Source: Muribaculaceae bacterium
GTDB taxonomy: Bacteria > Bacteroidota > Bacteroidia > Bacteroidales > Muribaculaceae
Direction of reading: 5' to 3'
NCBI GenBank assembly: GCA_017626045.1
Contig: JAGAJP010000032.1
Coordinates: forward strand, 1 to 32,530
DNA length: 32,530 nucleotides
This document shows positions 14,414 through 21,838 of the stretch, in pieces. Positions within the stretch are counted from its first letter, which is position 1. Every line of letters starts with the position of its first letter. The notes beneath the pieces were generated by a model, which searched no databases, was not told where the DNA came from, and saw nothing but the letters and a program-made list of their open reading frames with translations. The translations under genes and the position numbers were made by a program.

Positions 14414-14854
14414 CTATCGTTTCTTTTTAAAGAAGGAGGTGATGAGTTCGGAGCATTCGTCGGCGAGTATTCCACGGCTTACTGCCGTCTTTGGATGAAG
14501 CGGGCTGATGCCGCCGAAGTGGGAGTGGTAGCCGCGTTTGGGATCGTCGGCTCCCCAGACCACACGTCCCAATCGTGCCCAGCCTATCGCTCCAGCACAC
14601 ATATAGCATGGCTCCACGGTGACATATAGGGTGCATTCCGGCAGAACGCGGCCACCGAGGTTTGTCTGCGCCGCCGTGATCGCCATCATCTCGGCGTGTG
14701 CCGTCACGTCGGTGAGCCGCTCCGTCTGATTGTGGCCGCGTCCGATGATGCGCCCGTTGCATACCACCACAGCGCCCACGGGGACTTCGTCTTCCTCAAA
14801 TGCCAGCTCGGCTTCGCGCAGGGCTTCGCGCATCCATCTTTCGTCATCTTTCAT
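14414..14854 (-). CDS. tadA: tRNA adenosine(34) deaminase TadA
   Basis: The zinc enzyme that converts A34 to inosine in the anticodon of tRNA-Arg. The 146-residue chain has the deaminase zinc motifs TAHAEMMA (His and catalytic Glu) and PCYMCAGA (two Cys), and RVVWGADDPKRGYHS as in TadA. The frame extends upstream to 14893, but the ATG at 14854 (MKDDERWMREALREAE) gives the standard N-terminus. That start lies inside the last codons of ispH (11-nt overlap), implying coupled translation. A guanine- or cytosine-deaminase relative is less likely because of the tRNA-type C-terminal part. Confidence 0.92.
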   Translation of the reverse strand: MKDDERWMREALREAELAFEEDEVPVGAVVVCNGRIIGRGHNQTERLTDVTAHAEMMAITAAQTNLGGRVLPECTLYVTVEPCYMCAGAIGWARLGRVVWGADDPKRGYHSHFGGISPLHPKTAVSRGILADECSELITSFFKKKR

Positions 14855-15767
14855 CTTTGGGTGCTTTTGTGGTGAGGATTTGGGAATCCTCACTCCCGAT
14901 ATGGCAAGCTTCCGCCACTCGCTGCATCAGCCAGCGAGGGGTGGAGGTGGCTCCGCAGATGCCGATGCTGCCGGCGCCCGCTATCCATTCAGGTTTCAGT
15001 TCCGTCTCGTCGGTTATCAGATAGGTGCGGGGATTCACCTCGCGACATTGGGCATAGAGCACTTTCCCGTTGCTGCTCTTGGCGCCGCTCACGAAGAGTA
15101 TCACGTCGTGGCTCGCCGCGAACTCCCGCATCTTGGGCATTCGGTTGGCTACCTGGCGGCAGATGGTGTCAAACCACTGGAACGTGCCGCCGCGCTTGCG
15201 TGAGCGAATCTCCGCCACTATCTCCTGAAAACCCTCTATCGACTTCGTGGTCTGCGAGTAGAGCCAGATGTCGCGGTCAAGATCCAGGGCGTCGAGGTCG
15301 CTCTTGTCTTGGATCACTACCGCGCTGCCTTCGGTCTGGCCCACAAGGCCGTTGACCTCCGCGTGTCCCGGCTTGCCGTAGATGATGATAAGCGGACTTC
15401 TGTCGCCTGCGCCTTCGGCATTGGCGCTCTTCCCGTATGCCTCCTTGATGCGCTTCTGGAGCTGAAGCACCACCGGACACGTGGCGTCGATAATCTCTAT
15501 GTTGTTGCGCCGCGCCGTCTCGTAGGTCGACGGCGGCTCGCCGTGCGCCCTGAGCAGCACCTTCACGTTTCGCAGACGCGCAAACTCCTCGTGGTCCACA
15601 GTAATCAGTCCTTTCTTGCGAAGTCTCTCCACCTCTCCGGCATTATGCACTATATCGCCAAGGCAATACAGCACGCCGGTCCTTTCCAGTTCCTCTTCCG
15701 CCTTGCTGATGGCGGTGGTGACGCCGAAGCAGAAGCCGCTGCCACTGTCAATCTCAATCTTTGCCAC
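14844..15767 (-). CDS. ispH: 4-hydroxy-3-methylbut-2-enyl diphosphate reductase
   Basis: The last enzyme of the MEP isoprenoid pathway, a [4Fe-4S] protein giving IPP and DMAPP. Numbered from the GTG used here, the cluster cysteines are Cys13 (GFCFGV), Cys97 (DATCP) and Cys203 (DTICRQ). H41 (DIVHN), H75 (RAHGEPP) and E137 (GHAEVNG) line the active site. The open frame reaches a TTG at 15782, but GTG at 15767 gives the family start (M-A-K-I-E-I-D-S-G-S-G-F-C-F-G) with GAGG about 9 nt upstream. Either way it overlaps the end of cmk, and its own end overlaps tadA. Its product feeds menaquinone (MenA) and undecaprenyl synthesis. Confidence 0.94.
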   Translation of the reverse strand: MAKIEIDSGSGFCFGVTTAISKAEEELERTGVLYCLGDIVHNAGEVERLRKKGLITVDHEEFARLRNVKVLLRAHGEPPSTYETARRNNIEIIDATCPVVLQLQKRIKEAYGKSANAEGAGDRSPLIIIYGKPGHAEVNGLVGQTEGSAVVIQDKSDLDALDLDRDIWLYSQTTKSIEGFQEIVAEIRSRKRGGTFQWFDTICRQVANRMPKMREFAASHDVILFVSGAKSSNGKVLYAQCREVNPRTYLITDETELKPEWIAGAGSIGICGATSTPRWLMQRVAEACHIGSEDSQILTTKAPKDER

Positions 15768-16449
15768 AGGTCTTTTCCTCAAAAAGTTTAAGAAGGATGT
15801 CCATCTGTTGCTCGCGTGTCAGCCGGTCGTTGTCGAGCACGAACGCGTCCGGAGCCTGGCGTAGCGGCGACTCCTTGCGGGTGGTGTCTATATGGTCGCG
15901 CTCGCGGATGTTGGCAAGCACGTCATCGTAGTCCGCGGGAGTCCCTTTCTCGGTCAGTTCCTGAAAGCGCCGCGCCGCCCTAACCTCCGGGCTCGCCTCC
16001 ACAAACACTTTCATCTCGGCATCGGGAAACACTGTGGTGCCGATGTCTCTGCCGTCCATCACTATGCCCTTGTCGCGTCCGTATTTCTGCTGAAGGTCTA
16101 CGAGATAATGGCGCACCTCGGGTATCACCGCCACGGGGCTTACCCATCCGCTCACCTGCATCCCGCGTATCTCCTTCTCCACGTCCTCGCCGTTGAGGAG
16201 CGTGTGCTGGCTGCCGTCAGACGCTATGGTGAAGCTGATGTTGATGTCGTGAAGCGCCGCCGACAGCGCCGCCGTGTCAACTCCCTTCTCAGGGTCGGTC
16301 ATGCCGTGGCGTATGGCATAGAGTGCAGTGGCGCGATACATCGCGCCACTGTCCACATATACGTATCCCACCTTTTTGGCGAGTTGCTTTGCCATCGTGC
16401 TTTTGCCGCTCGAGCTGTAGCCGTCGATGGCGACTGTGATCTTTCTCAT
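15754..16449 (-). CDS. cmk: Cytidylate kinase
   Basis: Phosphorylates CMP and dCMP with ATP in the cytoplasm. The 231-residue protein has P-loop GYSSSGKST (10-18), VYVDSGAMYRA for nucleotide binding, and MDGRDIGTTVFPDA and ARRFQEL of the lid region. Length is normal. The end overlaps ispH by 14 nt (28 if the upstream TTG is used), and glgB ends 42 nt upstream, so glgB-cmk-ispH-tadA could be read as one transcript. Cmk next to ispH is a familiar pairing in several bacterial groups. Confidence 0.95.
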   Translation of the reverse strand: MRKITVAIDGYSSSGKSTMAKQLAKKVGYVYVDSGAMYRATALYAIRHGMTDPEKGVDTAALSAALHDINISFTIASDGSQHTLLNGEDVEKEIRGMQVSGWVSPVAVIPEVRHYLVDLQQKYGRDKGIVMDGRDIGTTVFPDAEMKVFVEASPEVRAARRFQELTEKGTPADYDDVLANIRERDHIDTTRKESPLRQAPDAFVLDNDRLTREQQMDILLKLFEEKTCGKD

Positions 16450-16491
16450 CTGTATGTCTTTCAGATTATCAAGTTTATTCCTTTGTCGGGA

Positions 16492-18672
16492 TTACTTTTC
16501 CTGTTTCTTTGCGGTTTTCCGTGCCGGAGCCTTCTTAGCCGCGGGCTTCTTTGCTTCGGTTTTCTTGGCTTCGGTCTTCTTCGCCGCAGGCTTCTTTGCC
16601 TCCGTTTTCTTAGCCTCGGTTTTTTGCGCCGGCTTTCTGCCGGGGCGGGGCTTAACCATCCGGAGCACCTGAGCCGTGCGCGCCGGTATATACATCCGGA
16701 GCCATCCCTTCCCGGCTGGTGTATAGAGCGGGTCGGGGGTGGTGAAGTGGTGGATGGAGTCGTCGACAAGTCCGAAGCCTCCGAATTCCTTGGAGTCGGA
16801 GTCGAGAAGCACCTCATACTCGCCTGCCGGCGCGAGGAAGCCATAGTCGGCAAACGACTTGTTGGGGCTCCAGTTGAACACAAACACGAGGTCGCCCCTC
16901 TTGAATGCGAGCACCTGGTCGTCGTCTTTCTCCCAGAGTTTCTCCACCGGCTTTGCCTGGAAATTATACTGGCTGTCGACGAGTTTTATCATCGAGTTGT
17001 CAAACCGGTTCAGATACTTGTATTTCAAATCCTCCCTGTCGACGAGGTCCCACTGACGGCGCGCATACTTATAGCTCCAGCCGTTGCCCTCTCTCGGGAA
17101 ATCAATCCATTCGGGATGTCCGAATTCGTTGCCCATGAAGTTGAGGTAGCCGCCGTTGATGCTGGCGAGAGTCACGAGGCGTATCATCTTGTGGAGTGCC
17201 ATCCCTCGCTCCACGGTGTAGTTGTTGTCGCCGTCCATCATGTGCCAGTACATCTCCTTGTCGATGAGGCGGAATATGATGGTCTTGTCGCCCACGAGCG
17301 CCTGGTCGTGGCTTTCACAGTAGGAGATGGTCTTCTCGTCGGCGCGTCGGTTGGTGAGCTCCCAATAGATGGATGTCGGGTGCCAGTCCTCGTCTTTCTT
17401 CTCTTTGATCATCTTGATCCAGTAGTCGGGGATACCCATCGCCATGCGGTAGTCGAATCCGATGCCGCCGTCTTCAAACTTCACGGCGAGTCCCGGCATT
17501 CCGCTCATCTCCTCGGCGATGGTGATCGCCTTCGGATTCATCTGATGGATGAGGATGTTGGCGAGAGTCAGATACACGAGCGCGTCGGGGTCCTGGTTGC
17601 CGTCGTAGTAGTCCGGATAGCCGCCAAACGCCTTGCCGAGGCCGTGGTCGTAATAGAGCATCGAGGTCACGCCGTCGAAGCGGAAACCGTCGAAACGGTA
17701 TTCCTCCTGCCAGAACTTGCAGTTGCTGAGCAGGAAGTGGAGCACTTCATTCTTGCCGTAGTCGAAGAGCAGGGAGTCCCATGCCGGATGCTCGCGGCGG
17801 TCGCCACGGTTGAAATAGAGGTCATAGCTGCCGTCGAGGCGTCCAAGACCCTCCACTTCGTTTTTCACAGCATGGCTGTGCACGATGTCCATGATCACGG
17901 CGATGCCCAGCTCATGCGCGTCGTCGATGAGGCGCTTGAGGTCGTCGGGGGTGCCGAAACGGCTGGATGCCGCGTAGAAACTGCTCACGTGATAGCCGAA
18001 GGAGCCGTAGTACGGGTGTTCCTGGATTGCCATTATCTGGATGGCGTTGTAGCCGTCGGCGGCGATTCGCGGCAGAATCTTGGTGCGGAACTCGTCGTAG
18101 GTGCCCACTTTCTCATCCTGCTGTGCCATACCGATGTGGCATTCATAGATGAGGAGGGGCTTGGTGTCGGGCACGAATTCATCCACCTTGAATTTGTATG
18201 GTCTCTTCGGCGCGTATACCTGCGCCGAGAATATCTTGGTCTGCTCGTCCTGCACCACCCGCGTGGCGTATGCCGGAATCCTCTCGCCGCTTCCGCCTTC
18301 CCAGCTCACGAGCATCTTGAAGAGGTCGCCGTCGTGCAGCTTGTCTTTGTCGAGATGAATCTCCCATGTGCCTCCCTCGATGCGCCTCAGACGGTAGTCG
18401 TCGTGTTCCTTCCAGTCGTTGAAGGTGCCGATGAGGCAGATGCCGGTGGCGTTGGGAGCGTATTCGCGGAAGGTCCAGCTTCCGTCTTTCTCCCTGTGGA
18501 GGCCATAGTATTTATATGCGTTGGCGAAATCGGTGAGTGAGCCGCCTGTTCCGGATGTTATGTCGTTCAACTTTCTCAACACGTCTTCATGTCTCCCTTC
18601 GATAGCCGGCGCGAAGGGTTCGAGCCATGGGTCGTTGCGAAGGATTTCAAGTTGCTTTTTCTTTCGGGCCAT
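16492..18672 (-). CDS. glgB: 1,4-alpha-glucan branching enzyme, eukaryote-like type, with Lys/Ala-rich tail
   Basis: Forms alpha-1,6 branches in glycogen. The N-terminal CBM48 domain lies at about 50-165. The GH13 barrel carries the nucleophile Asp333 (FRFDGVTSM), acid/base Glu387 (TIAEEMSGMPG) and Asp456 (ESHDQ). YHVSSFYAASSRFGTP and the SGMPG motif are typical of the GH13_8 (eukaryote-like) branch seen in Bacteroidota. After the C-terminal beta domain, residues about 672-726 form a low-complexity tail of KTEAK and KPAAK pentads, like the tails of histone H1 or AlgP. This is not part of the usual enzyme. The start ATG is 77 nt after the ATPase/TOPRIM gene, with no clear promoter. Confidence 0.94.
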   Translation of the reverse strand: MARKKKQLEILRNDPWLEPFAPAIEGRHEDVLRKLNDITSGTGGSLTDFANAYKYYGLHREKDGSWTFREYAPNATGICLIGTFNDWKEHDDYRLRRIEGGTWEIHLDKDKLHDGDLFKMLVSWEGGSGERIPAYATRVVQDEQTKIFSAQVYAPKRPYKFKVDEFVPDTKPLLIYECHIGMAQQDEKVGTYDEFRTKILPRIAADGYNAIQIMAIQEHPYYGSFGYHVSSFYAASSRFGTPDDLKRLIDDAHELGIAVIMDIVHSHAVKNEVEGLGRLDGSYDLYFNRGDRREHPAWDSLLFDYGKNEVLHFLLSNCKFWQEEYRFDGFRFDGVTSMLYYDHGLGKAFGGYPDYYDGNQDPDALVYLTLANILIHQMNPKAITIAEEMSGMPGLAVKFEDGGIGFDYRMAMGIPDYWIKMIKEKKDEDWHPTSIYWELTNRRADEKTISYCESHDQALVGDKTIIFRLIDKEMYWHMMDGDNNYTVERGMALHKMIRLVTLASINGGYLNFMGNEFGHPEWIDFPREGNGWSYKYARRQWDLVDREDLKYKYLNRFDNSMIKLVDSQYNFQAKPVEKLWEKDDDQVLAFKRGDLVFVFNWSPNKSFADYGFLAPAGEYEVLLDSDSKEFGGFGLVDDSIHHFTTPDPLYTPAGKGWLRMYIPARTAQVLRMVKPRPGRKPAQKTEAKKTEAKKPAAKKTEAKKTEAKKPAAKKAPARKTAKKQEK
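16531..16623 (-). repeat. In-frame pentapeptide-coding repeat in the glgB tail
   Basis: Six 15-base units encode alternating KTEAK and KPAAK pentads. The codons differ between units (AAG/AAA, GCC/GCG/GCA), so this is an older or selected repeat and not fresh slippage. Unit number could vary between strains. Confidence 0.75.
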
Positions 18673-18749
18673 ATTTATTTCTGTTTTGCGCCGGATTCAT
18701 CAGCCGGCTGGTTTTGTGCTTTTATGGTTGCTTATTATTTACGTTTTTG

Positions 18750-20180
18750 TCAGGTGAAAAGTTTTCTGATTTCAGTGCGCAGGCGTGTGGCGTTCTCGCC
18801 TTCGCCCCTCATGGAGCCGATTACCCCGTTGATGTAGTCGTCAAGTCCGGAGTAGCCCAGCATGCGCCATACGCAGCTGCCGGTGAGGAGCGGCTTGTGG
18901 TTGAACACCCGCAGCACTCCCTCGTAGTCTCCACCCTCTGCCATCTTTTTGAACTGGGCACGAATCTGGTCGTATGTTTCCCTTGGACGCAGTTTCTTTA
19001 TCAGGCTTTTGATGTGTAGCTCAAGGGCTGTGATGCACGTGAAGCGGGCGTCGATCTTTCTCTCCACGTCGCGCTTCATCCGGTGTCGGGTGTGCTGTAG
19101 AGCCTGGGCGTCGAGCATTTCAGAGAATTTGTGCATCACCTCGCGGCGCACCGCCTTCACGGTCTTGGCGGCGTTTCGGCCCCGGATTTCCGCCATGACA
19201 GCCACGACGCCGGGAGCGAGGAATATATTCTCAACCTCCGCCACTTCCGGCACGAGGATGTTTTTCTCTCTCAGGTATTCCACTTCGGCGTCGCTGCGGC
19301 GGTCGCGGTCCACGAGGCCATAGCTGTCGATATGGTGCATTGCCCTGAGCGACTGCATGCTTCTTGTGGATTCTATCACTTTGTCGCAGCTTCCGAGCGG
19401 CTTGATGGTGAATTCCGGAAACACGACGCTATAGAGACGGATGTCGATGCTGTGCGATGTGTCGCCTTCGGTGAACAGTATCGGGCGACGGCTCCCCATC
19501 ATCTGCAGAAACAGCTCGTCGGGAAGTTCTCCGTTCCCGATTATCTGGTAACGCCATGTGTGGGCGCAGGCGTTATAGTCCTGGATCCAGATGGCGGCCC
19601 GGCGAGTGTGTCCCGAGGCGAAGTTGGCATCGTTGGTGTCGTAGATAAACCGGCAGTCGCGGCGCGCCCTTTCGATTTTCTCCCACAGGCGGTCTACCGC
19701 CGTAGGGTGAACGAAGAGGGTGGGGGAGTCCACCAGTATCAAAGAGTCCTCGGGCGCCGAGAGGGCTGCCGCTATGTAGTAGAGGGCGGCTTTCTCGCCA
19801 CGGCTCAGCCTCGGATAACCGATGGTGTCGTTGCCCGACCGGTTGGTGATGCTCACCGCCTTGTCGGGCGTGAGGCTGATGCTGTTGCCGGGGAATGTCT
19901 CCTCCCATATCTCTTTCAGGGTGGTGAACCGCGGAGTGTTTTCCTCCGCCGCTATGTTGTAGACAAGTTGCGCCAGAGAGCCGGCGAGAGTGCCGGGCAT
20001 TCCGTCGGTGACTGCCGAGATTCCATAAGCGTCATCGCTGTTGAGCCTCATTATTTCTCGCATGAAGAGAGACTTGCCGCTTCCGTTGCCGCCGAGCAGC
20101 GTATAGAGGCGGGTATGGCGCAGACTTCGGGGCGAAGGACTGCTGCCGGTGGTGTCGGGAGGGAGAATGACGCTTTTCAT
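18750..20180 (-). CDS. One-chain ABC-type ATPase plus TOPRIM (DUF4435-like) protein
   Basis: 476 residues from the ATG at 20180; a TTG at 20210, 3 nt after ribE, would add ten. The N-terminal ABC/AAA-type ATPase has Walker A GGNGSGKS (30-37), signature LSRGEK (125-130), Walker B LILVDSP (147-153) and YDTND. The Walker B Asp151 is followed by Ser where the catalytic Glu normally sits. The C-terminal half looks like DUF4435/TOPRIM: FTEGD (Glu238), LVDRDRR (Asp291, Asp293) and AEVENIF (Glu318), so the metal residues are complete. OLD nucleases and the PARIS defence pair (AriA ATPase, AriB DUF4435) combine the same two modules. A defence or DNA-repair role is inference; the setting between ribE and glgB is core-like, without other defence genes. 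Confidence 0.75.
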   Translation of the reverse strand: MKSVILPPDTTGSSPSPRSLRHTRLYTLLGGNGSGKSLFMREIMRLNSDDAYGISAVTDGMPGTLAGSLAQLVYNIAAEENTPRFTTLKEIWEETFPGNSISLTPDKAVSITNRSGNDTIGYPRLSRGEKAALYYIAAALSAPEDSLILVDSPTLFVHPTAVDRLWEKIERARRDCRFIYDTNDANFASGHTRRAAIWIQDYNACAHTWRYQIIGNGELPDELFLQMMGSRRPILFTEGDTSHSIDIRLYSVVFPEFTIKPLGSCDKVIESTRSMQSLRAMHHIDSYGLVDRDRRSDAEVEYLREKNILVPEVAEVENIFLAPGVVAVMAEIRGRNAAKTVKAVRREVMHKFSEMLDAQALQHTRHRMKRDVERKIDARFTCITALELHIKSLIKKLRPRETYDQIRAQFKKMAEGGDYEGVLRVFNHKPLLTGSCVWRMLGYSGLDDYINGVIGSMRGEGENATRLRTEIRKLFT

Positions 20181-20213
20181 AATCAGGGGAGACGATGAAG
20201 TGGTTTGCAACTT

Positions 20214-20819
20214 CTATGATAGCGCGGATATGCGGGCTATGTATTTTCCTATTATGTCAAACTCAAGGTTCACTTTCGTACCTTTCGCGATGGTCTTGAA
20301 GTTTGTGTGGTCGTGGGTGTATGGGATGATGGCAACCCGGAAACCGTCGGACTCCGAGTCGCAGACGGTGAGGGAAACGCCATTGACGGTAACAGATCCC
20401 TTCTCTACGGTCACATATCCCTTCCGGGCGAGTTCCTTGCGGAAGTCATATCGGAAAGAGTAATACCAGCTGCCGTCGAGAGCCACCACGCCGGTGCATA
20501 CCGCCGTGGTGTCGACGTGCCCCTGCACGATATGGCCGTCGAGACGTCCGTCAATCTTCATCGACCGCTCGAGGTTCACGAGGTCGCCGGGACGCAGGTC
20601 GCCGAGGTTGGAGCGGTCAAGGGTCTCCTGCACAGCCGTCACGGTGTAAGTGCCGTCGTCGGTTATTTTTACCACAGTCAGGCAGACACCGTTGTGTGCC
20701 ACCGACTGGTCGATCTTGAGCTCATCGGTGAAGCTGCATCTTATGGTGAGATGCACATTGGAGCCCTCTCTATCGATACTGACGACTTCCGCCGCCTCTT
20801 CCACTATTCCTGAAAACAT
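20214..20819 (-). CDS. ribE: Riboflavin synthase, alpha chain
   Basis: Converts two molecules of 6,7-dimethyl-8-ribityllumazine into riboflavin. The 201-residue protein has the two lumazine-binding barrels. The first begins MFSGIVEE and has VAHNGVCLTV; the second starts near 98 (GHIVQGHVD) and has VTVNGVSLTVCD. Length is normal. The ATPase/TOPRIM gene follows immediately. Upstream lies a repeat block (20826-20995); the nearest -7-like sequence is a repeat-derived TAAATTCG only about 6 nt before the ATG, so the promoter is uncertain. Confidence 0.95.
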   Translation of the reverse strand: MFSGIVEEAAEVVSIDREGSNVHLTIRCSFTDELKIDQSVAHNGVCLTVVKITDDGTYTVTAVQETLDRSNLGDLRPGDLVNLERSMKIDGRLDGHIVQGHVDTTAVCTGVVALDGSWYYSFRYDFRKELARKGYVTVEKGSVTVNGVSLTVCDSESDGFRVAIIPYTHDHTNFKTIAKGTKVNLEFDIIGKYIARISALS

Positions 20820-20825
20820 ATAGGC

Positions 20826-20870
20826 GAATTTAGAATTTAGAATTTAGAATTTAGAATTGAGCTTCGCGGG
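20826..20870 (+). repeat. GAATTTA heptamer array with GCTTCGCG motif
   Basis: Four GAATTTA units and one GAATTGA (20826-20860) are followed by GCTTCGCGGG (20861-20870). This is the same left arm as at 9932-9962, and the inverse occurs at 9443-9470 and 9999-10020. It lies 6 bases from the ribE start. Confidence 0.8.
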
Positions 20871-20874
20871 GGAA

Positions 20875-20995
20875 GTCTGACAGGTCCGACAGGTCCGACA
20901 GGTCTGACAAGTCCGACAGGTCTGACAAGTCCGACAGGTCTGACAGGTCTGACAGGTCTGACAAGTCCGACACGTCTGATAGGTCCGACCGGTCC
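20875..20995. repeat. 9-bp tandem array (GTCTGACAG-type), 13 units
   Basis: Thirteen full units and a GTCC remnant follow at exact 9-base spacing, mostly GTCTGACAG, GTCCGACAG and GTCTGACAA, decaying at the right end into GTCCGACAC, GTCTGATAG and GTCCGACCG. It is the longest array in the window and directly follows the heptamer/GCTTCGCG arm. It fills the gap between ribE and the DUF4923-like gene. It contains no separate spacers, so it is not a CRISPR. Confidence 0.9.
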
Positions 20996-21004
20996 AAAAT
21001 CATA

Positions 21005-21748
21005 TCAGTTGCCAAAAAGTCCCTTAAGCGCGTCTAAGGCAGACTTGGTGGTATCGCCGTCGCTGCTCCCCTTCGCCGGGGTCTTCCCGGAGTTTTTGGT
21101 GGCGGCGTTGCCGGTCTTCTTCATCTCGAAACCGATGCAGATGCCGTCATACTGCTGGAGCACCTTGTCGGCGGCTGTCGCCATCTTGCTGCCGCTCACT
21201 GTGGCGGCGAATGATATGATTTTCTTGACCTTGTCGGCGTCAAACATCACGCTGATGTTGCTGCCGGTCTTCTCTATGTATGCGTCCATGCTTCCGAGTC
21301 CCACTGAGCCGAAGGCGGTGAACTTGAAGGTGAACACCCCTTTGCTCTTGAGGGCTACCGTGCCTTTGAGCGAGATTTTCTTGATGGTGAGCGAGAAATT
21401 ACCGTCATTGTCGATCTGAAGCACAGCGCCGGTGAGTCCGTATTTCTTGAAATACGGGTCGAGCTGTGACTCCACGGCACCGGCTGCAGCCGCGCCTCCG
21501 GCTTTCTTGAGGAAGTTTTCGCTCTTGAAAGACACCGCACTTCCCTGGGATGTCCATTGCCCGGCTATATCGCTTATTTTAAGGTCGCTTGTGGTGAATA
21601 CGCCTTCTACAAGGCCGCTGAGCGCGCCGCCTCCGGCGCTAAGAATTTCCTTCAGGTCGGGAGCGGCAGCCGTATTGACGGGCGCAAGCAAAGCACTTCC
21701 TGCCACAACAGCCGCCACTATTATCCCCATAAAGTTCCTTTTCATCAT
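21005..21748 (-). CDS. Secreted DUF4923-like protein
   Basis: A 247-residue exported protein of unknown function. The start is set by a consensus promoter at 21772-21803, which would transcribe from about 21766; the upstream in-frame ATG at 21802 is therefore excluded. Two ATGs (21748, 21745) precede KRNFMGI, and residues to about 30 form a signal peptide ([19 protein letters not shown]). The mature part has a Gly/Ala-rich helix, [17 protein letters not shown] and alternating strands ([30 protein letters not shown]) like the lipocalin-like DUF4923 family of Bacteroidota. The end is a flexible Ser/Lys/Gly linker and a short helix ([12 protein letters not shown]). No lipobox is present, so it is probably periplasmic. 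Confidence 0.75.
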   Translation of the reverse strand: MMKRNFMGIIVAAVVAGSALLAPVNTAAAPDLKEILSAGGGALSGLVEGVFTTSDLKISDIAGQWTSQGSAVSFKSENFLKKAGGAAAAGAVESQLDPYFKKYGLTGAVLQIDNDGNFSLTIKKISLKGTVALKSKGVFTFKFTAFGSVGLGSMDAYIEKTGSNISVMFDADKVKKIISFAATVSGSKMATAADKVLQQYDGICIGFEMKKTGNAATKNSGKTPAKGSSDGDTTKSALDALKGLFGN

Positions 21749-21771
21749 ATATCGAATTTTGATTCCAAATC

Positions 21772-21803
21772 CAAAGTTAATGAAAAATCCCCACTTCTCC
21801 AAA
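21772..21803 (-). promoter_or_regulatory. Consensus promoter of the DUF4923-like gene
   Basis: On the - strand TTTG (21803-21800), 20 nt, then TAACTTTG (21779-21772) matches all fixed bases. The leader is about 18-20 nt. Confidence 0.8.
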
Positions 21804-21808
21804 TAAAA

Positions 21809-21838
21809 TTAAGAATTGAAAATTCTAAATTCAAAATT
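21809..21838. repeat. AATTCTAAATTC repeat at the 3' end of the PCMD lipoprotein gene
   Basis: AATTGAAAATTCTAAATTC and AAAATTCTAA fill the space directly beside the lipoprotein stop at 21839. The same motif sits next to the stop at 23528 and within the GNAT stop at 9456, so this repeat prefers gene ends here. Confidence 0.55.

Noticed and set aside
15892..18540. An 882-codon open frame on the + strand
   Set aside because: It is antisense to glgB and part of cmk, rich in His and Val as expected for a shadow of GC-biased coding sequence, and has no recognisable domain.
19131..20198. A 355-codon + strand open frame
   Set aside because: Antisense to the ATPase/TOPRIM gene, whose motifs are clear; no domain in this frame.
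20875..20995. CRISPR array
   Set aside because: Units are 9 bases and contiguous, with no 23-40-base repeats or unique spacers and no cas genes nearby.
21749..21802. Upstream ATG at 21802 for the DUF4923-like protein
   Set aside because: It lies within the consensus promoter, upstream of the predicted transcription start, and would bury the signal peptide.
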